Shown here: positions 10,450 through 22,780 of the stretch, piece by piece
Position numbering within the stretch: position 1 is the stretch's first letter
Layout: the number at the start of each line of letters is the position of its first letter
Assembly: GCF_019649055.1 (NCBI RefSeq)
Contig: NW_026570247.1
Span: forward strand, 1,054,001-1,118,000
DNA length: 64,000 bases
Direction: 5' to 3'
From: Paramacrobiotus metropolitanus
Lineage: Eukaryota; Tardigrada; Eutardigrada; Parachela; Macrobiotidae
Made by a program: the position numbers and the translations under genes
Notes under the pieces: model-generated
What the model was told of the DNA's origin: nothing
Databases searched by the model: none
The model's input: only the letters and a program-made list of their open reading frames with translations

Positions 10450-11517
10450 CCACATGTTTGATATATTTTCGTTGCTGGCCTCGGTTGGGGTTTTATATTT
10501 GAAATATTTTATGGCTGTACGAAGTATATTTTGTAATATCTTTCATTTTTCCTTGCCTTGAACACAACTGGTCGCGCGCTAGCGCGACCGATACTTGTAT
10601 AATATTTAATTATAGACAGAAAAGCGTGACTGTGCTGAATGTTAGTAAAATATTACTACAGTAGTACAGGAAGACCCTGAGCAAGCTGTGCGGAATAAAT
10701 TAACGATGGTTTACTAAATGCAAAACTAAAAACGCAAGACCGACTACAAATACGGTAAAGTATGTACCTTGTATACTGTACATTATGCGCTTGTATCTTA
10801 TGAGCAGAGCTGAAATTAAAACAACAGTCTTTGCTATAATCTGATTGCACTGCCAGAAGGAGTACTTCCCCGATTGTTTGACTTTGTTCTACGCTTTGCC
10901 TGCACTTCACTGCCCAATACTCAGATCGATTTGCACAGCTTTACGATATTTTTGTGAATAATTTCGGGTCCCGTTTACTGCAGAGTCAACTTTCAACACA
11001 TATGACAACTCGAAATGTCCTTCCCGGTTATGTGCCGGCTTTTTGCCATTTTGGTTTTTGCCATTTTGGTTTTTGCCATTTTGTTGCTGCTGCGAAAAGT
11101 GGTGGTCCTGAAATGTGCATGATGAAGCGTTACGTTATGAAATGTCGGGTTAAGTGAACTGTCGTGTAACAGCTAACAGGTCAGCACGACCACGACAGGA
11201 GGAGGCTTATTCGGGGAATGGTGTTATTTTTCAAACAATATTTTTCAGAGGGGGTCGTTATACTGTAAGTCGAACAACTGCGCTTTATGTTCTACTGAGA
11301 CTGGATGCAGTAGCTATCGGTATCTGTAACTGCACAACCGGGAGACCGAATTTGCACCGCTGGGGTGCGAATTCGATAATTACGGTAGTTACTGTAACGC
11401 TATCATCTACAGACATCCTTTACCCACCCGCGGACATTCTTGGCACCCCCATCACGCATTCGTTGACCTTTGTGCTTGAAATTGGGCTTACACTATGTAT
11501 TCAAATGCTTTCTTCAG
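10450..11517. other. intergenic, upstream of the first F-box gene
   Basis: Contains a perfect 8-bp hairpin GGTCGCGC-GCTA-GCGCGACC (about 10569-10588) and a short triplication of TTTTGCCATTTTGG near 11040-11080. I see no exon equivalent to the N-terminal exons of the paralog at 18.7 kb. Confidence 0.5.
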
Positions 11518-13174
11518 ATGGGGAACCCGTTTCATCTTGCACCGTCGCTCGCCTGGGTCAGCTGCCGCCGTCCCTCCTCAGCGAGATATTCCCCTATTTG
11601 GACTTGCATTCACAAATGCGGGCGAAACGGTAAGAAAACATGGCGCCGAATTGCTAAGTGGCCCGTGGATGTGATGTGCCTGTTTTCTAACGACAGGTCT
11701 ACTTTGACAGGGTGTGTACATTGTGGCAGCTGCTGCTGAACAGTCCCCGTCTGACGAAACACATCAGTATCTCCTTCGAAACCTGTGCTAAAATTCAATC
11801 CGATAACAACAACTGCTTTCGCTTGGCAGCGCTACTGAGCCGCACACTCAGCTCAACAACCGAAAGCCTCACCGTGTTGGGAGCTCTCCGCCCACAAAAC
11901 AGATTAGTTTTAAATAACGTGCTGGAAGCCATCAAGATTACGCTACCGCTAATTGTTTACACAGACCACATCATCACATATCCCGGACCGATACCCAATT
12001 TAACACAGACGGAATTGTGGCATCCTGCAGGTGGAATTACGCGATTCTATGGATGCCAATGCAAGTTATTCCTGCTCCATAACTTGCAAATGGATCATCT
12101 TTTCGCATGGCCAATGTACGCGGTTTTTAAATTTAAACCAATGTACAATAATGCAGGCAGCGGTCATCCCTTGCCAGCGCATGAGCAAGCATTTATGGCG
12201 GATCTGACGAAACCACCCCACGAACAGCCCATCGACCAAGTGCGCATCACCATTCCGCGGCTGATGTTGCGCGGCGGTGGCGACTTGGACCACCGGCTGC
12301 TCATGGCTGGCCACTTCATGTTCGCCTTGAACGACAATTTCCCACCATCCACGGAGGACATGTTAGCCCGGGTGACGGCTGTATATGCTCGCTGGGTGCG
12401 CACACTCATCTATCCAGATGATTGGGAGGCGGTTCGCAATTATCTCATAATGTAAGTGCGTTACGGTGGTTTGTAGCACATGAACAAAGCAACCGCTGTA
12501 TTCGTTGCTCGTTCAAGGCGTTGCTTGCCTCTCCTGTCGGCCAGTTTCGGGTTTTCGTACACTTTCAAAAACGCTTTTTTAAACCTGTAATTCAGCAACG
12601 ATCTTCGACTGATGCCACTGCAAAATGGTATTAAAAAACGAGCTGCTTGTTCGAAACCTAAATCTCCCACACATACTGGTTTTTCTCCCACACATACTGG
12701 AAACGGAACCATTAGTTGCAGGGCAACCTGCTTTTTCTCTAATTGCGTAAAGGGGCGACCATTCCACTGCAGTATTTGTGCTCTCAGTGCCGGTTGGGTT
12801 TTCAGTGTTGACCCGTTTTTTTAACGGCCGGAACTGACGGAAACGGGTTACGTTACAAGCTTAAAACGAGAGGGGCTACGATGTTGAGTCTATAACAGAC
12901 GGGCCGGGTTTAAACGGGATACGGATTCCGTTTCAGGCTGAATTACGGAAACGGGCCGGTAGCCGCATTTTTAAAACGGGCCAACACTGGATTTTATCCG
13001 GATATCGCATGCTTTGGGCTTAAGGTGTATAGCTGTATTACTGTGCGCAGGTTCAGCCCTTTCGAACCCGACGGCCGTCCACAAAGATGGGCCAAGGTCG
13101 ATCTGCGCTTGGTGGATGTCAGAACATTAAGCAGGATGGCCATCTATGGAATTGACGCGGTATTTCGAGTGTGA
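11518..13174 (+). CDS. F-box family protein, gene 1 (5' exons not found)
   Basis: Three exons fit by splice signals and by alignment to the paralogs at 15.6 and 18.7 kb: 11518-11629, 11711-12451 and 13051-13174 (TGA). Introns run GTAAG..CAG and GTAAGT..CAG. The first exon encodes an F-box-like helix set (LPPSLLSEIFPYLDLHSQM) continuing across the intron into VCTLWQLLL, so the protein may be a substrate adaptor for a Cullin-RING ligase. The long middle exon is a family-specific domain (HPLPAHEQAFM, RITIPRLMLR, NDNFPPS, ARWVRTL) that I cannot name. The last exon ends MAIYGIDAVFRV. An open frame continues upstream of 11518 but does not match the paralog's N-terminal region, so the start is unknown and the gene may be truncated. 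Confidence 0.65.
12803..12989. mobile_element. MITE with CAGTGTTG termini, in an intron
   Basis: 187 nt with terminal inverted repeats CAGTGTTGACCCGTTTT and its near-complement AAAACGGGCCAACACTG, filled with AACGGG words. The terminal CAGTGTTG resembles hAT ends, but no exact 8-bp target duplication is visible. It lies in the last intron of F-box gene 1. Confidence 0.6.
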
Positions 13175-13181
13175 TACTACA

Positions 13182-13811
13182 CAACGCTCGCCTTTGACGG
13201 ACCACGTCAATGCATGACATACTGCACTGCTGGAGAAATCAAGATCACTTATTCGAGTGGGAGTTTGGCTACAGGGCCGACCATCAGTACTTTTGTACTT
13301 ACAAAATTAATATAACGCTGATTATAGTACTGTCAGTGCATCTTTTTACAATTGCTTTTTAAGTTGTTGCATCTGCTAGTTTGTTGTGAGCGACACTGAG
13401 CGTCCGACTTATGTTCTGCATTATCTGTAGTTGTGCTTCCATATGAAGTGTGTGTGCCAATTCATTACTTTTGAGGAATTGTATTTTTATTTGTTTCTTT
13501 ACCAACAACAAATTACTATTTTGTGGTGTATGACGTACGACCGGAAGTACGTACGGATATCTCGTGATTATTGCTGTTATTGTTGTGACCTTATCTACGT
13601 AGCAACCGGACATGTGAAGCTTCGGTTACTACGTTAGTGTATTCAGTTGACTCTTTGCACTATTACAAAAACGGTAATACTTCTAATAAAGTATTAGACC
13701 GTAGACATCACATATTTCGTCATTTTATCATCACAGAGGACGGCCCTAAGTACGGCCGCACGTGGTGATCTCAGCAAAGCGAGGGCAATTCTGTGACGTA
13801 TTCGAAAAAAT
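13182..13811. other. intergenic, nothing recognised
   Basis: AT-rich sequence with no supported ORF or repeat; the 3' flank of F-box gene 1. Confidence 0.4.
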
Positions 13812-13881
13812 GGCGATGGAGCGGAATCGAACCGTTGGCTACCGAGTGTGATCCACGTAGCACAGTCACTGGGCCATCGCC
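13812..13881 (-). tRNA. tRNA-like gene or tRNA-derived SINE head
   Basis: On minus, 70 nt begin GGCGATG and end CATCGCC, a perfect 7-bp acceptor stem. An A-box-like TGGCCCAGTGAC and a perfect B-box GGTTCGATTCC are present. The T-stem is only partly paired and the anticodon stem does not form a clean 5-bp stem with a 7-nt loop, so this is more likely a pseudogene or SINE head than a functional tRNA. I do not assign an anticodon. Confidence 0.4.
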
Positions 13882-13960
13882 GCTGTTGGCAAAGATCAGC
13901 TTGCACTTGAGCCAACTAGGTAGGCGGCGATATGGGCGGCTGTCGTGTGCGCAGAGTCTT

Positions 13961-14236
13961 CTACTCTGACACCCCTCTTGCAGGCTTCGCTACGAGTGGT
14001 GCAAAGGTCATCAACAGCACAAGCAACAGGGAATACGTGTAGCGCGTGATGACGTTGTGATCACGCGGGGTAGAGGAGATACGGGAGTCGCCATGAAAGT
14101 TGGCCCGCAGTTGGGCGTCGTACGGCGCCCATTCACGGAGGCCCGTCGAAGGTGGTGGACTCCGGGCCTCCGTGAATGGGCACTGTACCGTGTCGTGGCT
14201 TTGCAGTAACTCTGGCGCTGTAATACCTTCGACCAC
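13961..14236 (-). pseudogene. fragment of the four-helix membrane protein family
   Basis: The peptide contains DAQLRANFH..RYTYSLLLVLLMTFAPLV, which matches DAQLRTIFH..RYTYSLLFLLLVTFAPVL of the gene at 23.5-24.5 kb. Only the loop and third helix remain; the frame then leaves homology and stops. It is a relic about 9 kb from the intact gene and on the same strand. Confidence 0.65.
14127..14181. repeat. perfect 19-bp inverted repeat inside the membrane-protein relic
   Basis: GCCCATTCACGGAGGCCCG (14127-14145) is followed after 17 nt by its exact complement (14163-14181). The intact paralog has only the second arm (near 23881-23930), so the first arm was probably copied in inverted orientation. 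Confidence 0.8.
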
Positions 14237-14279
14237 TGTCTAGTTAATATTCAGTGGCATCTCGCTCTTTTGTTGAGGA

Positions 14280-14930
14280 CAACTAGCCGCAGGACATTTT
14301 ATTGCAACCAATTCGCCGCAAGGTCATCTCGCCTCGCGACAGATCGTCGCGGGACATTTGGTCAGGATACCATGCCGCGAGACATTTCGTCCAACCACTG
14401 CCCTACTCAAGGGGCTTCACTGTATTGTATACAGTGAAGATACTGTATTGTATGAAATTGTATTGTATTGTATGAATTGTATGAAATCTGTATTCTGTAT
14501 TGTATGAAATACAGAAACAATACAGCCCCTAGAGAATGGCGTTGGTCCAACCATAAAAAGCATAAGAACACATAAGAATGCATATGAAAAACATACGAAA
14601 ACTTAAGAAAACGTAAGAAAACATAGGAAACATAAGGAAACATGGGAAAACATTAGGAAACATGTGAACAGAAGAAAACATAAGAAGACATAAGAAGAAA
14701 TACGAAAAGCATAAGAAACTGTAGAAAAAATGACGAAAATCCGCGCCGCGTCTTGCGGCAACATGCCGCAAAGGTAAAATGTCCCAATGCAGTATGTCCC
14801 AAGCCGAAGTGTCCCAGCGTCCGCACGCGCCGCGGCGAACTGTCTTCGCTGACAAGTCGCGCATCGCATTTGAGTGCGGCGAAATGTCCCACTCTCTGTT
14901 GTCCGGGTGCGCCCTGCCCAGTAACCACAA
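14280..14930. repeat. low-complexity block: CGCGGGACATTT minisatellite around (TGTAT)n and AAACATAAG repeats
   Basis: Copies of (G)CCGC(G/A)GGACATTT stand in direct orientation at 14290-14395 and in inverse orientation (AAATGTCCC) at 14775-14900. Between them lie a TGTAT/TGAAA microsatellite (14420-14520) and an AAAACATAAG-type minisatellite (14555-14735). The inverted flanks suggest one composite repeat. ORFs here such as FLCFSYFFLCL are repeat translations. Confidence 0.65.
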
Positions 14931-15587
14931 GCGTTCAGATGGCTACAGCACAGTACAGTGCTTATGCGGGTCTGGCCCGGATAACCACTGTGCCGTAGCC
15001 TGTAGCCGTCTGAAAATGTGCTATAACAGTATATTTCGACAGTGTCAATAATTTTATGTGTTTTGGCATTTGATCCTTCTTACATGCCGCTGTTCATTTC
15101 ACGGATTGCTCTGCCTGATTTCTATCAGTATCGACTTATCCCAATCTACTGTAATTTGACTGGGTTAATTGAAGACTTGAGAGCTGCTGCACCGTAAGCC
15201 GTCAGTACGTAGATAACAATGTTAACAACGCATGGAACCATCGTAGATCTTTTTTTACATGGAACGACTAAAATTTTCTCATTTTTCTTCACTGCACTGT
15301 ATCGCAAAAAGGTTCCTGAATTTTAAAAAAAAAACTGTACAGTCGCTCAATTTATTAGTTTTGCTCATTGGGATGTTCCAGAAAATTCACCCTTTTGATC
15401 TCATCAAGGTTTTGAGAACTTTGTCGGTGTTGGGCTATCTGCATACTGTACCGTAGGTATTTCGAAAACCGGAATTTTCTAGTATAATAACGGAATAAAA
15501 AAGCGTGTACTTGCCGTTTAATACAAATTACGCCTGGTAAGAGGAGGTTAAATTATTTAATGGTCAATGGTCATTAATGGGTTAATG
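14931..15587. other. intergenic, nothing recognised
   Basis: No supported gene. F-box family homology begins abruptly at about 15588 (GTGGTTTTCAAAGAC). Confidence 0.4.
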
Positions 15588-16557
15588 GTGGTTTTCAAAG
15601 ACCATATTATCACAAATCCCGGCTGGATGGCCTGTGTAGAAGACGCGTACTTGCAGCATCCGGCAGCTGAAAAACTGAACTTCTATAGACGCAACTGCCA
15701 GTTAATTTTGCTCCAGAACTGGACAGTCGACCATCTGTTCGGTAAACTAATGTGCAGTATGTTTTCCGATACGCTTTAAACAATCGTTGTATCAAGCATC
15801 CCCTGCCAGCACACGAGCAGGCCTTCATGGAGGATATCACGGAGGAACCGCATGAACTTCCCATCGACCACTTGCGCATCACCGTTTCGCGACTGCTGCT
15901 GCGCTGCGACGACAGCGAAATGCAAATGACCAGTCGTATCATGCGCATCCTCAACGACAACTTCCCACCGGTCACGGTGGAAATTCTTGAAAAGGTGACC
16001 GCTGTGCATGCCCGTTGGGTACACACCCTCAGCTATCCGGAGGATTGGCAACCCATTCGCAATTATTTCTTGCTGTGAGTTTATGTTTGTACGTAAATTA
16101 TATATAGTCCATCCAGAGGAAGTAGCCCCGTGATTCGTTACGCAGTCACGGAAGAAGCCTGTGCGGCACTATAGCCGTACTAACCGATGAGTAATTTTAA
16201 TTTTTTTGGCAACCTCTTCCTAAAAAAAATCTGATGCATATTGTTACCCGTTTTACAATATTCTGCATGCATGATTTATGAATTCATGTAACCCACTCTT
16301 TAGAGCCGCTTACTGATTAGTAAGTTCGTGCAATGGTTTAATAACACGACCACGCTACAAAGGTTACGCCACTGCATTTACGGAACCGCTTCGTGCTGTG
16401 GATGTATTACTGTATTATCGTCCGCAGGTTTAGCCCGTTCGAGCCCGACAGCCAGCCAAAAACATGGGCCAAAGTCGATCTACGGCTGGTGGACGTCCGG
16501 ACATTAAGCCGCAGGCGCATGGCCATCTACGGAATCGACGCGGTATTTCGAGTGTGA
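15588..16557 (+). pseudogene. F-box family copy 2, 5'-truncated and frameshifted
   Basis: Homology to the middle exon of the family starts internally at VVFKDHIITNPG, so the F-box exon and everything before it are missing. The frame changes near 15757, inside a stretch conserved in the paralogs (FGKLMCS then VFRYALNN). The rest is well preserved (HPLPAHEQAFM, VSRLLLRC, NDNFPPV, ARWVHTL), with a donor at 16075 (GTGAGT) and a last exon at 16428-16557 ending MAIYGIDAVFRV. The second part aligns closely with gene 1, so the truncation is probably recent. Confidence 0.75.
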
Positions 16558-18682
16558 GCACTCTCCACCGCGTAATCAATCTCGCCTGCGATGGAATAGG
16601 CTTTCTACTGCATATAATGTAGCTATACTGTACAGATAGCTGCTGTGCAACAGTCGAAGCCCACTTGAAGGTTTAAGGGCGGATAGTTTATTTTATGGTT
16701 TAACCTGCAATAATTTTATGGTTTACATAACCTGCACGTAGCAGTACTTATAAGTACTGTTTCTGTTATATTTGCTCGCTTGTTCTCTTCTTTGTTGCTG
16801 CTCGCGGTTGTTCGATGACTGTCGTTTGTCACTGTTTGCTCGCTCAGGTTTAAAGTATCAAAACTACCAAGGCCTGAGGGCTGTAATTTTAAAATGTCTT
16901 CTTGGAAAAGGCGTCGCTACATACACTGTATTGAAGACAGACCTAGACAGTTAACTTAAGCTATTTATGTGAAGAGAGCGAAGTGTACAGTTATCCTGAC
17001 GCACAATGTTCGTATATTCTCGGGACCTATAAAAACGCACCGCTGTTCACATTATATCCCTGGTCCCGGCGTGTTATCCATATTATAACGAGTACGCAGA
17101 AATCTAACGCATTACGCTCATCCCGGACACCCGGCGCCAGTACCCATCGGTCCCGCCCTTCGACGCCCGTCAGCATGTACCTCGCGACTCCCGCATTCCT
17201 CACTGACCAGCAACTCACGGTCCTCGCCCGCGTCCACGCCCAGCCCGCTCCCGTCCACCCCGCGCGCATACATTCTCGCACCATTACATAGAAACATCAG
17301 TGGGCGTGCCAGATTGTGTATTGCAGTCCCGAGCTCGTGGCGGGTGGCGTTGGAGATCACGTCGATTACGCTGATGAACAGGGAGGATGGCGTTCTTAAG
17401 GAGTGGTGGGGATTCCTTGTCTATGAAGAGCGAACGGGGGATAATGTCATGTGCGCCGGTGGATACGAGCTCTGCGATCAGGCCATGTGCCGATAGAGCG
17501 TCAGCAGTACCGGCAAAGGATCGGAGGGATTTCCGGCCGCCGTCGTGTTACAGTCTGTATCTGGCCAAAAAAGCACTGCCGCATTTGCGGCATACAAAGT
17601 AGTGGTACTGCACTTTTCGGACAACGACATACGCCGCTATGAAATGCGGTTGAAGTGCACAGTGTCAGTCATCGCAAATGCACCCAAACCGGCGGCATTC
17701 GGATTTCAACGTACTATACCGAAGATATCGTTCGGCAATTCGGCAATCGACCGCTGTAAGATTTTCTGAACTGCTTGTTATTAAAAAAGACGTGCTGATT
17801 AAACCTCGGTAAACAGTCACCTCAAGTCAACGTGAGTAGGTAAGGAATGTCGCCAATGCCCATGACGTGGATTTTCCACCGACCGTTTAAATTTTAAGCT
17901 ACAGTACTGCAGCAAAAATTTTCAAAAGAAATGGTTTTAGGTTCAGTGTGTTATTGTTAACCAACGGTGTGCATTTCCATTTAGGCGAAAAAAGTTTTAA
18001 TACCTCGGACACTTTTTTCCGAGTAGCCACGCCCCTAAACTGGCAGCACGGAGGGGAGATTGGCAATTATTCAGCTCAGTGAGAAAGTAGTGGACGGAAT
18101 AAAATAAACTAAACGAATCTTGTGGGTTCGAGTCGTTCAGTGGACAGCTGACCTGATAGAGCTACGTTGCAGCCCTAAGCTATTCATTAGTCAGCCAGGC
18201 TCAATTGTGTATTTGTTTGTCTCGGTTCTTCTTCAACATCAACTTATTTATTCATTTAAGCAACTATAAAAACAGTAGCATATTCATTTCAATATTTAAC
18301 CGATTGCACCTGTGGAATTTTATTCCGCGCTAATATGCCTGGATGACTTTCGGTGCCTGCGCTGTAAGTACGATACAAAAACCTTCGCAATGCATTGAAA
18401 TATGAGACGTTCTCGATAGCATCTGGGTAGAATTTACAGTATAAAGAGACCTTTTACAATATAAAGAAACTATGTAATTTTACAGTATAAATCTTCCTAA
18501 ATAAACTGTCGGAAAATTCCAAGTGTTCTAGAGTCCCTTCCGCTTAATTTGCTTTGCAAGACAATGGGTCTTTAAATAACATGAGACTTTTGGAAAATTC
18601 TGCTCGTTGCTCAGCATAAGCGGGATTAAAGCTGTTCAAAAACAGCTCACATCATACAGTTTGGCATTCTAGACAACCCATC
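16558..18682. other. intergenic; possible degraded coding remnant at 17118-17490 (minus)
   Basis: A GC-rich patch at 17118-17490 has long minus-strand frames (GLIAELVSTGAHDIIPRSLF, then RHELGTAIHNLARPLMFLC in another frame) that look like a decayed gene, but I recognise no family. The rest shows nothing beyond the 5' flank of the next gene. Confidence 0.3.
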
Positions 18683-21600
18683 ATGGATTGTGCGTCGTTA
18701 GTAGTGTCGCAGTTTCAGGCACTTCTGGCCGATGCCAGCCAGATGAGTTACCAGAACACGGTGGCGGTCCACAATGAAGACAGCAGCTGGTGGCTGGGAT
18801 ACATTCAGGATATGGACGGCGAGCTGGCCTTCATCCACTTCGACGCCAAAAAGTTCACTGACCGCTGGGTGCACATGGTACGCGTCTGGGCCCTACCCTT
18901 CTTCTGGGACGACCGGTCCCAACGGGATGCGCACAATATGCCCGTCTATGCGGCACTGCGGGACGAAGACGACGGACCGTTCCGCTTCCGACTGGTGACG
19001 AAGCTGAGCCGGTTCGGGGATGTGAAAAGATGTGCGAAGTGTTCTACATTAAAACCGGTAATGCGGCTTACGACGCTCGCTGCGAACTGGTGCAAAACTG
19101 TCAAATTATCAAACAGCTGCCGCCCGCTGCTTCGCCGTTGCTTCATCAAACCGGCACTGGTCTGCTGTGCGCCAAGTACGTGCTCCCATTTCCCCGCGCC
19201 CAGATGGTTCTCAGTGACACTTCCGATAAATTCCGCATCATCATGCATTTTCGCAAGGCATTTCAAAATCCGCCATTTCTTCGTGTGACGTACTGCTGCG
19301 ACTTTCACGCCTCCGGTGAATTTTCAATCGGCAAACAGTTTCGTAACGCAGCGAAAAATAACACGGCATATGGCATCTTGTCGGACAGTTGCCGCTTTCA
19401 CCTGCGAACTGAACGGGACAGATGTATGTTTGTCGTCATGTTCTTCGCAATGGATGCGGAGATGTCACAGCATGTGCCTGAAACGTTGACCGAGGTGCTG
19501 GAGACGCATCTGGCCAATGGGCAGCGTTTCCCACCGATTCGTTCACGAAATCTACCAATGACTGACCATGCTATGTATAATAATGGTAAGGAGCTGTTTT
19601 TTCACAGCTTCAAGCGAGCCATTACATCGCCACATCTGTGGTACCTCACCTTCACCGGTGCCTTGCAGCTGTTTAACCTCGAATACGGTGTACTTTACTG
19701 ATTACAAGATTACGCTTAACGCGAAGCGTTTTCCATTTTTTTCGCTATACTTTAACACTGCATTTGGCGTTTTGTACTTTGATTACCCACCTCAACTTGT
19801 AAAAACTGTACGAGCAGGGACAAGCTTTATGGAATAGGTTGTTCTCAGAGCTTGGGTAACAGTGTTAAATCCCTTCAGATGCGGAATCCGCTTCAGGATG
19901 CTCGGTTGTTAATTTATGCCACCTGCAGCCGTTTCTTCTGAGCCAGACATTCTCGCATATGGACTTACACTCACAAATGCGGGCCAAAGGGTAAGCAAAT
20001 TTTTGTACAGCTTTGACAGCTGGGTTTCTAACCTTGCCAGTTATTGTTCTGTTACGATCCACATCGCTAAACTTTGCAATGTCGAAGAGGATCCATTTGC
20101 TTTCTTATTATATCTGACCGTAGACGAATCAACTGGTCAGAGTTGCGCCAGCTGTCTAATGTATTTTTTGTGCTGACAGGGTTTGCGCGTTGTGGCAGCT
20201 GCTGTTAAGCAGCTCCGGCCAGACCACACACATCAGCATCTCGTTGGAAAGCTGCGCCGGAATTCACTGCGATAACAATAACTGCTTCCGCGCGGCATCG
20301 CTACTGAGCCGCACCATCAACTCAGCCACCACAAGTCTCACGTTGTTGGGCGATTTCCTTCCGTACAAGTTACTCTTTCTACACGACGTGTTGCGCGCCA
20401 TGAAAATCAAACTGCCCTTGATTGTCTTCAAAGACCATCTTACCACGGATCTGGGAGGAATGGTCTGTAACCGCCAGTCGTATTTGAAGCACCCTGCAAC
20501 CAATGTTACGACCTTCAACAGGCGCAGTTGCGGCACTCTCCTCCTGCGTAACTGGACAGTGGACCATCTGTTCGGTGAAAGAATATGCTGCGCATTTAAA
20601 TTCCCTTTCTACGATGACAGCCCCATACATCCCTTGCCAGCGCATGAACAGGTATTCATGAGGAATGTCACTTTGGAATCGTATGAGTTGCCCATCGACA
20701 CACTGCGCATCACCATTCCGCGACTGCTGCTGCGCTGCGACTGCAGCGAAATGCACATGGCTAGTAGCGTCATGCGCGCCTTAAACGACAACTTCCCGCC
20801 GGTCCCGGAGGACATGCTAACGAAGGTCACAGCGGTGTACGCCCGCTGGGTGCGCACCCTAAGCTATCCCGATGATTGGCAGGCCGTTCGCAGTTATCTC
20901 TTGCTGTGAGTGTGTATTTGTGGATACGGGCGACTTCGTACACGTTAAATTTTTCGAGGCATGTGTTTTTACTTATTTCCATATTCCACAGTATCCCTAT
21001 CCGTATAATTACTTTACGTAACCGTCATATATCCTGCTGAATACGTCATTGGGGGTTATCAGGAACTGCACGATCCCAATGTATCGCAACGTATCCTTGC
21101 TGTCTTCGTTGGGTCTCGTTTAAGTATTCAGATAACGTTCTCAGTTTTCCTGGTGGAGTATATTCGCGATGCATAAAGGAGATACGGCGGGATACGATAG
21201 TGGTTAAAAAAAGTGGAAAGTTTGGAGGGGTAGATGAAGGATACGAAGATTAATAGAGGATACTGTGGGATACTGTGGATTCAAAACACATGCCCGGAAA
21301 AAATAACGTGGACTAACCGTGCAGTAGTGTAGATTTGTACTACATGAACGTCAGGAAGTGGCCCTCGTGCGATGCTGTCCTTCGACACGTTTCGAGGATT
21401 TTTTCACTGCCGTTATCAGCATTAAGCCTAGTGCTGATGTCCAAAGTGCCACTAATGAAATCGAAGACCGCACTCGTCCGCACAATGCATTCAGACACTG
21501 CGCACCTGTATCGACTGAATGCTAACAAGAGCAGACAGTGGTCGAACGTATTAGACAATACAGCGCATTGTCAGAATTAGTGAAAATTGCAAAGCCCCAG

Positions 21601-22780
21601 TCGCTGTACAGTGTCTGTGTTAATTGCACAGTGCAATTAATTTTAGTCAGTCAACTTTTCATAATAATACAGTTACAATGTTAATTTAGCAACCGGCGTG
21701 GCACGGCTTGGTCTTTTACTGCACAACCCCACAGCACGCATTGATTGCTCTACAGGTCGCAGTAACGACACGTTACTACACTACGCCGCACGGCGCCTGC
21801 GAAGGAACATGCGTGCTCAAAACGCTCAAAAGCTCTACAGTGGACGCCATAAATGTGGTTACACCGATAGCCGATAGCGCTATGCATACATAAGCATAGC
21901 GCTATCGGCTATTGGTGATAGCCGATAGCCGATAGCGCTATTCGGCGCTATGCTTATGTACGCTATGCATACATAAGCATAGCGCTATCGGCTATTAACC
22001 ATATAAGTGGCGTCCACTGTAGCTCGGCACCATCAGAAAGACATGACACTGTTGTTTAATAAATTCTTTAACAAAACGATGTGTACCAATTGTAAAGAGT
22101 AAGCTGACTGGCAGACGTAGTGGAAGCGGGAACATCATCGGTTTGACATGTTATAACAGAGCACGCCGCACTCCGCTGAACGCTCTGCGCTACTCCTTTT
22201 TGATGCTTCACCGAAGGGCGGAGATAACAGCCGACATTTTTTATAGCAATACGTATGGGCAGCACCTCGCGGCATTTACATACATACTAGTATATATTAA
22301 GTTTTCTTATTTACGCTGCCAGTTACTATTTTTGGTATTTTATCTGGACTTAGATGAACGGGTGAGTTTTGTTCTGATAATTATGACGCGTATGTACGTT
22401 GTACGACCTAAACTATGAGCACCGGCTATTTGGTACTGGATGCCAAAATTAAATTAGAAAATCAAACGAACAGTGTGCGATAGAAAATCATCCAATGCGT
22501 ATAAATCACCCGCACTGGACTCGAACAGGGCAGCACTTGTCGGCGCAGTTTGCTTTAAAACCAAGCATCTGCTTTACTACGGTAGTAAAGATGTGTTTTA
22601 TACAATGTGTTTTTATGGTCTGGCTTTATTTTATTTGAAGTAGTACTGTGTGCAGGTTCAGTCCCTTCGAGCCTCGACGGTCGACCGCAAACTTGGGTCA
22701 GTGTCGACTTGCGACGGGTGGATATCCGGAACCTAAGTAAACTTGCTCTCTACGGTATCGATGCACTCTTTGAACTTTAA
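18683..22780 (+). CDS. F-box family protein, gene 3, with frame breaks
   Basis: The fullest family member. Exons: 18683-19687 (ATG at 18683), 19879-19990 (F-box: FLLSQTFSHMDLHSQM), 20180-20905 (begins VCALWQLLL) and 22656-22780. All splice phases fit. The first exon adds two regions absent from gene 1: an N-terminal domain (WWLGYIQDMDGELAFIHFDA..WVHM) that resembles a Tudor/Agenet-like barrel, and a second unknown domain. Two breaks exist: a frame change near 19015-19030 (GGGG/AAAA runs) and a one-base frame change in the last exon (near 22671) relative to the paralogs. Either they mark a young pseudogene or they are sequencing indels. The 1.75-kb last intron holds a MITE. Confidence 0.6.
21838..22019. 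mobile_element. MITE with CAGTGGACGCCA termini and TA target site
   Basis: Terminal inverted repeats CAGTGGACGCCA..TGGCGTCCACTG are flanked by TA on both sides, as in Tc1/mariner-type elements. The interior consists of nested palindromes of AGCCGATAGCGCTATGC and its complement, repeated twice. No coding capacity. Confidence 0.75.

Noticed and set aside
11154-11517. N-terminal extension of F-box gene 1
   Set aside because: The frame is open but does not match the paralog at 18.7 kb, and a conserved acceptor at 11517 marks the exon start.
17027-17360. Overlapping ORFs in a GC-rich patch
   Set aside because: Frames on both strands are open because of base composition; a degraded gene is possible but no family is recognisable.
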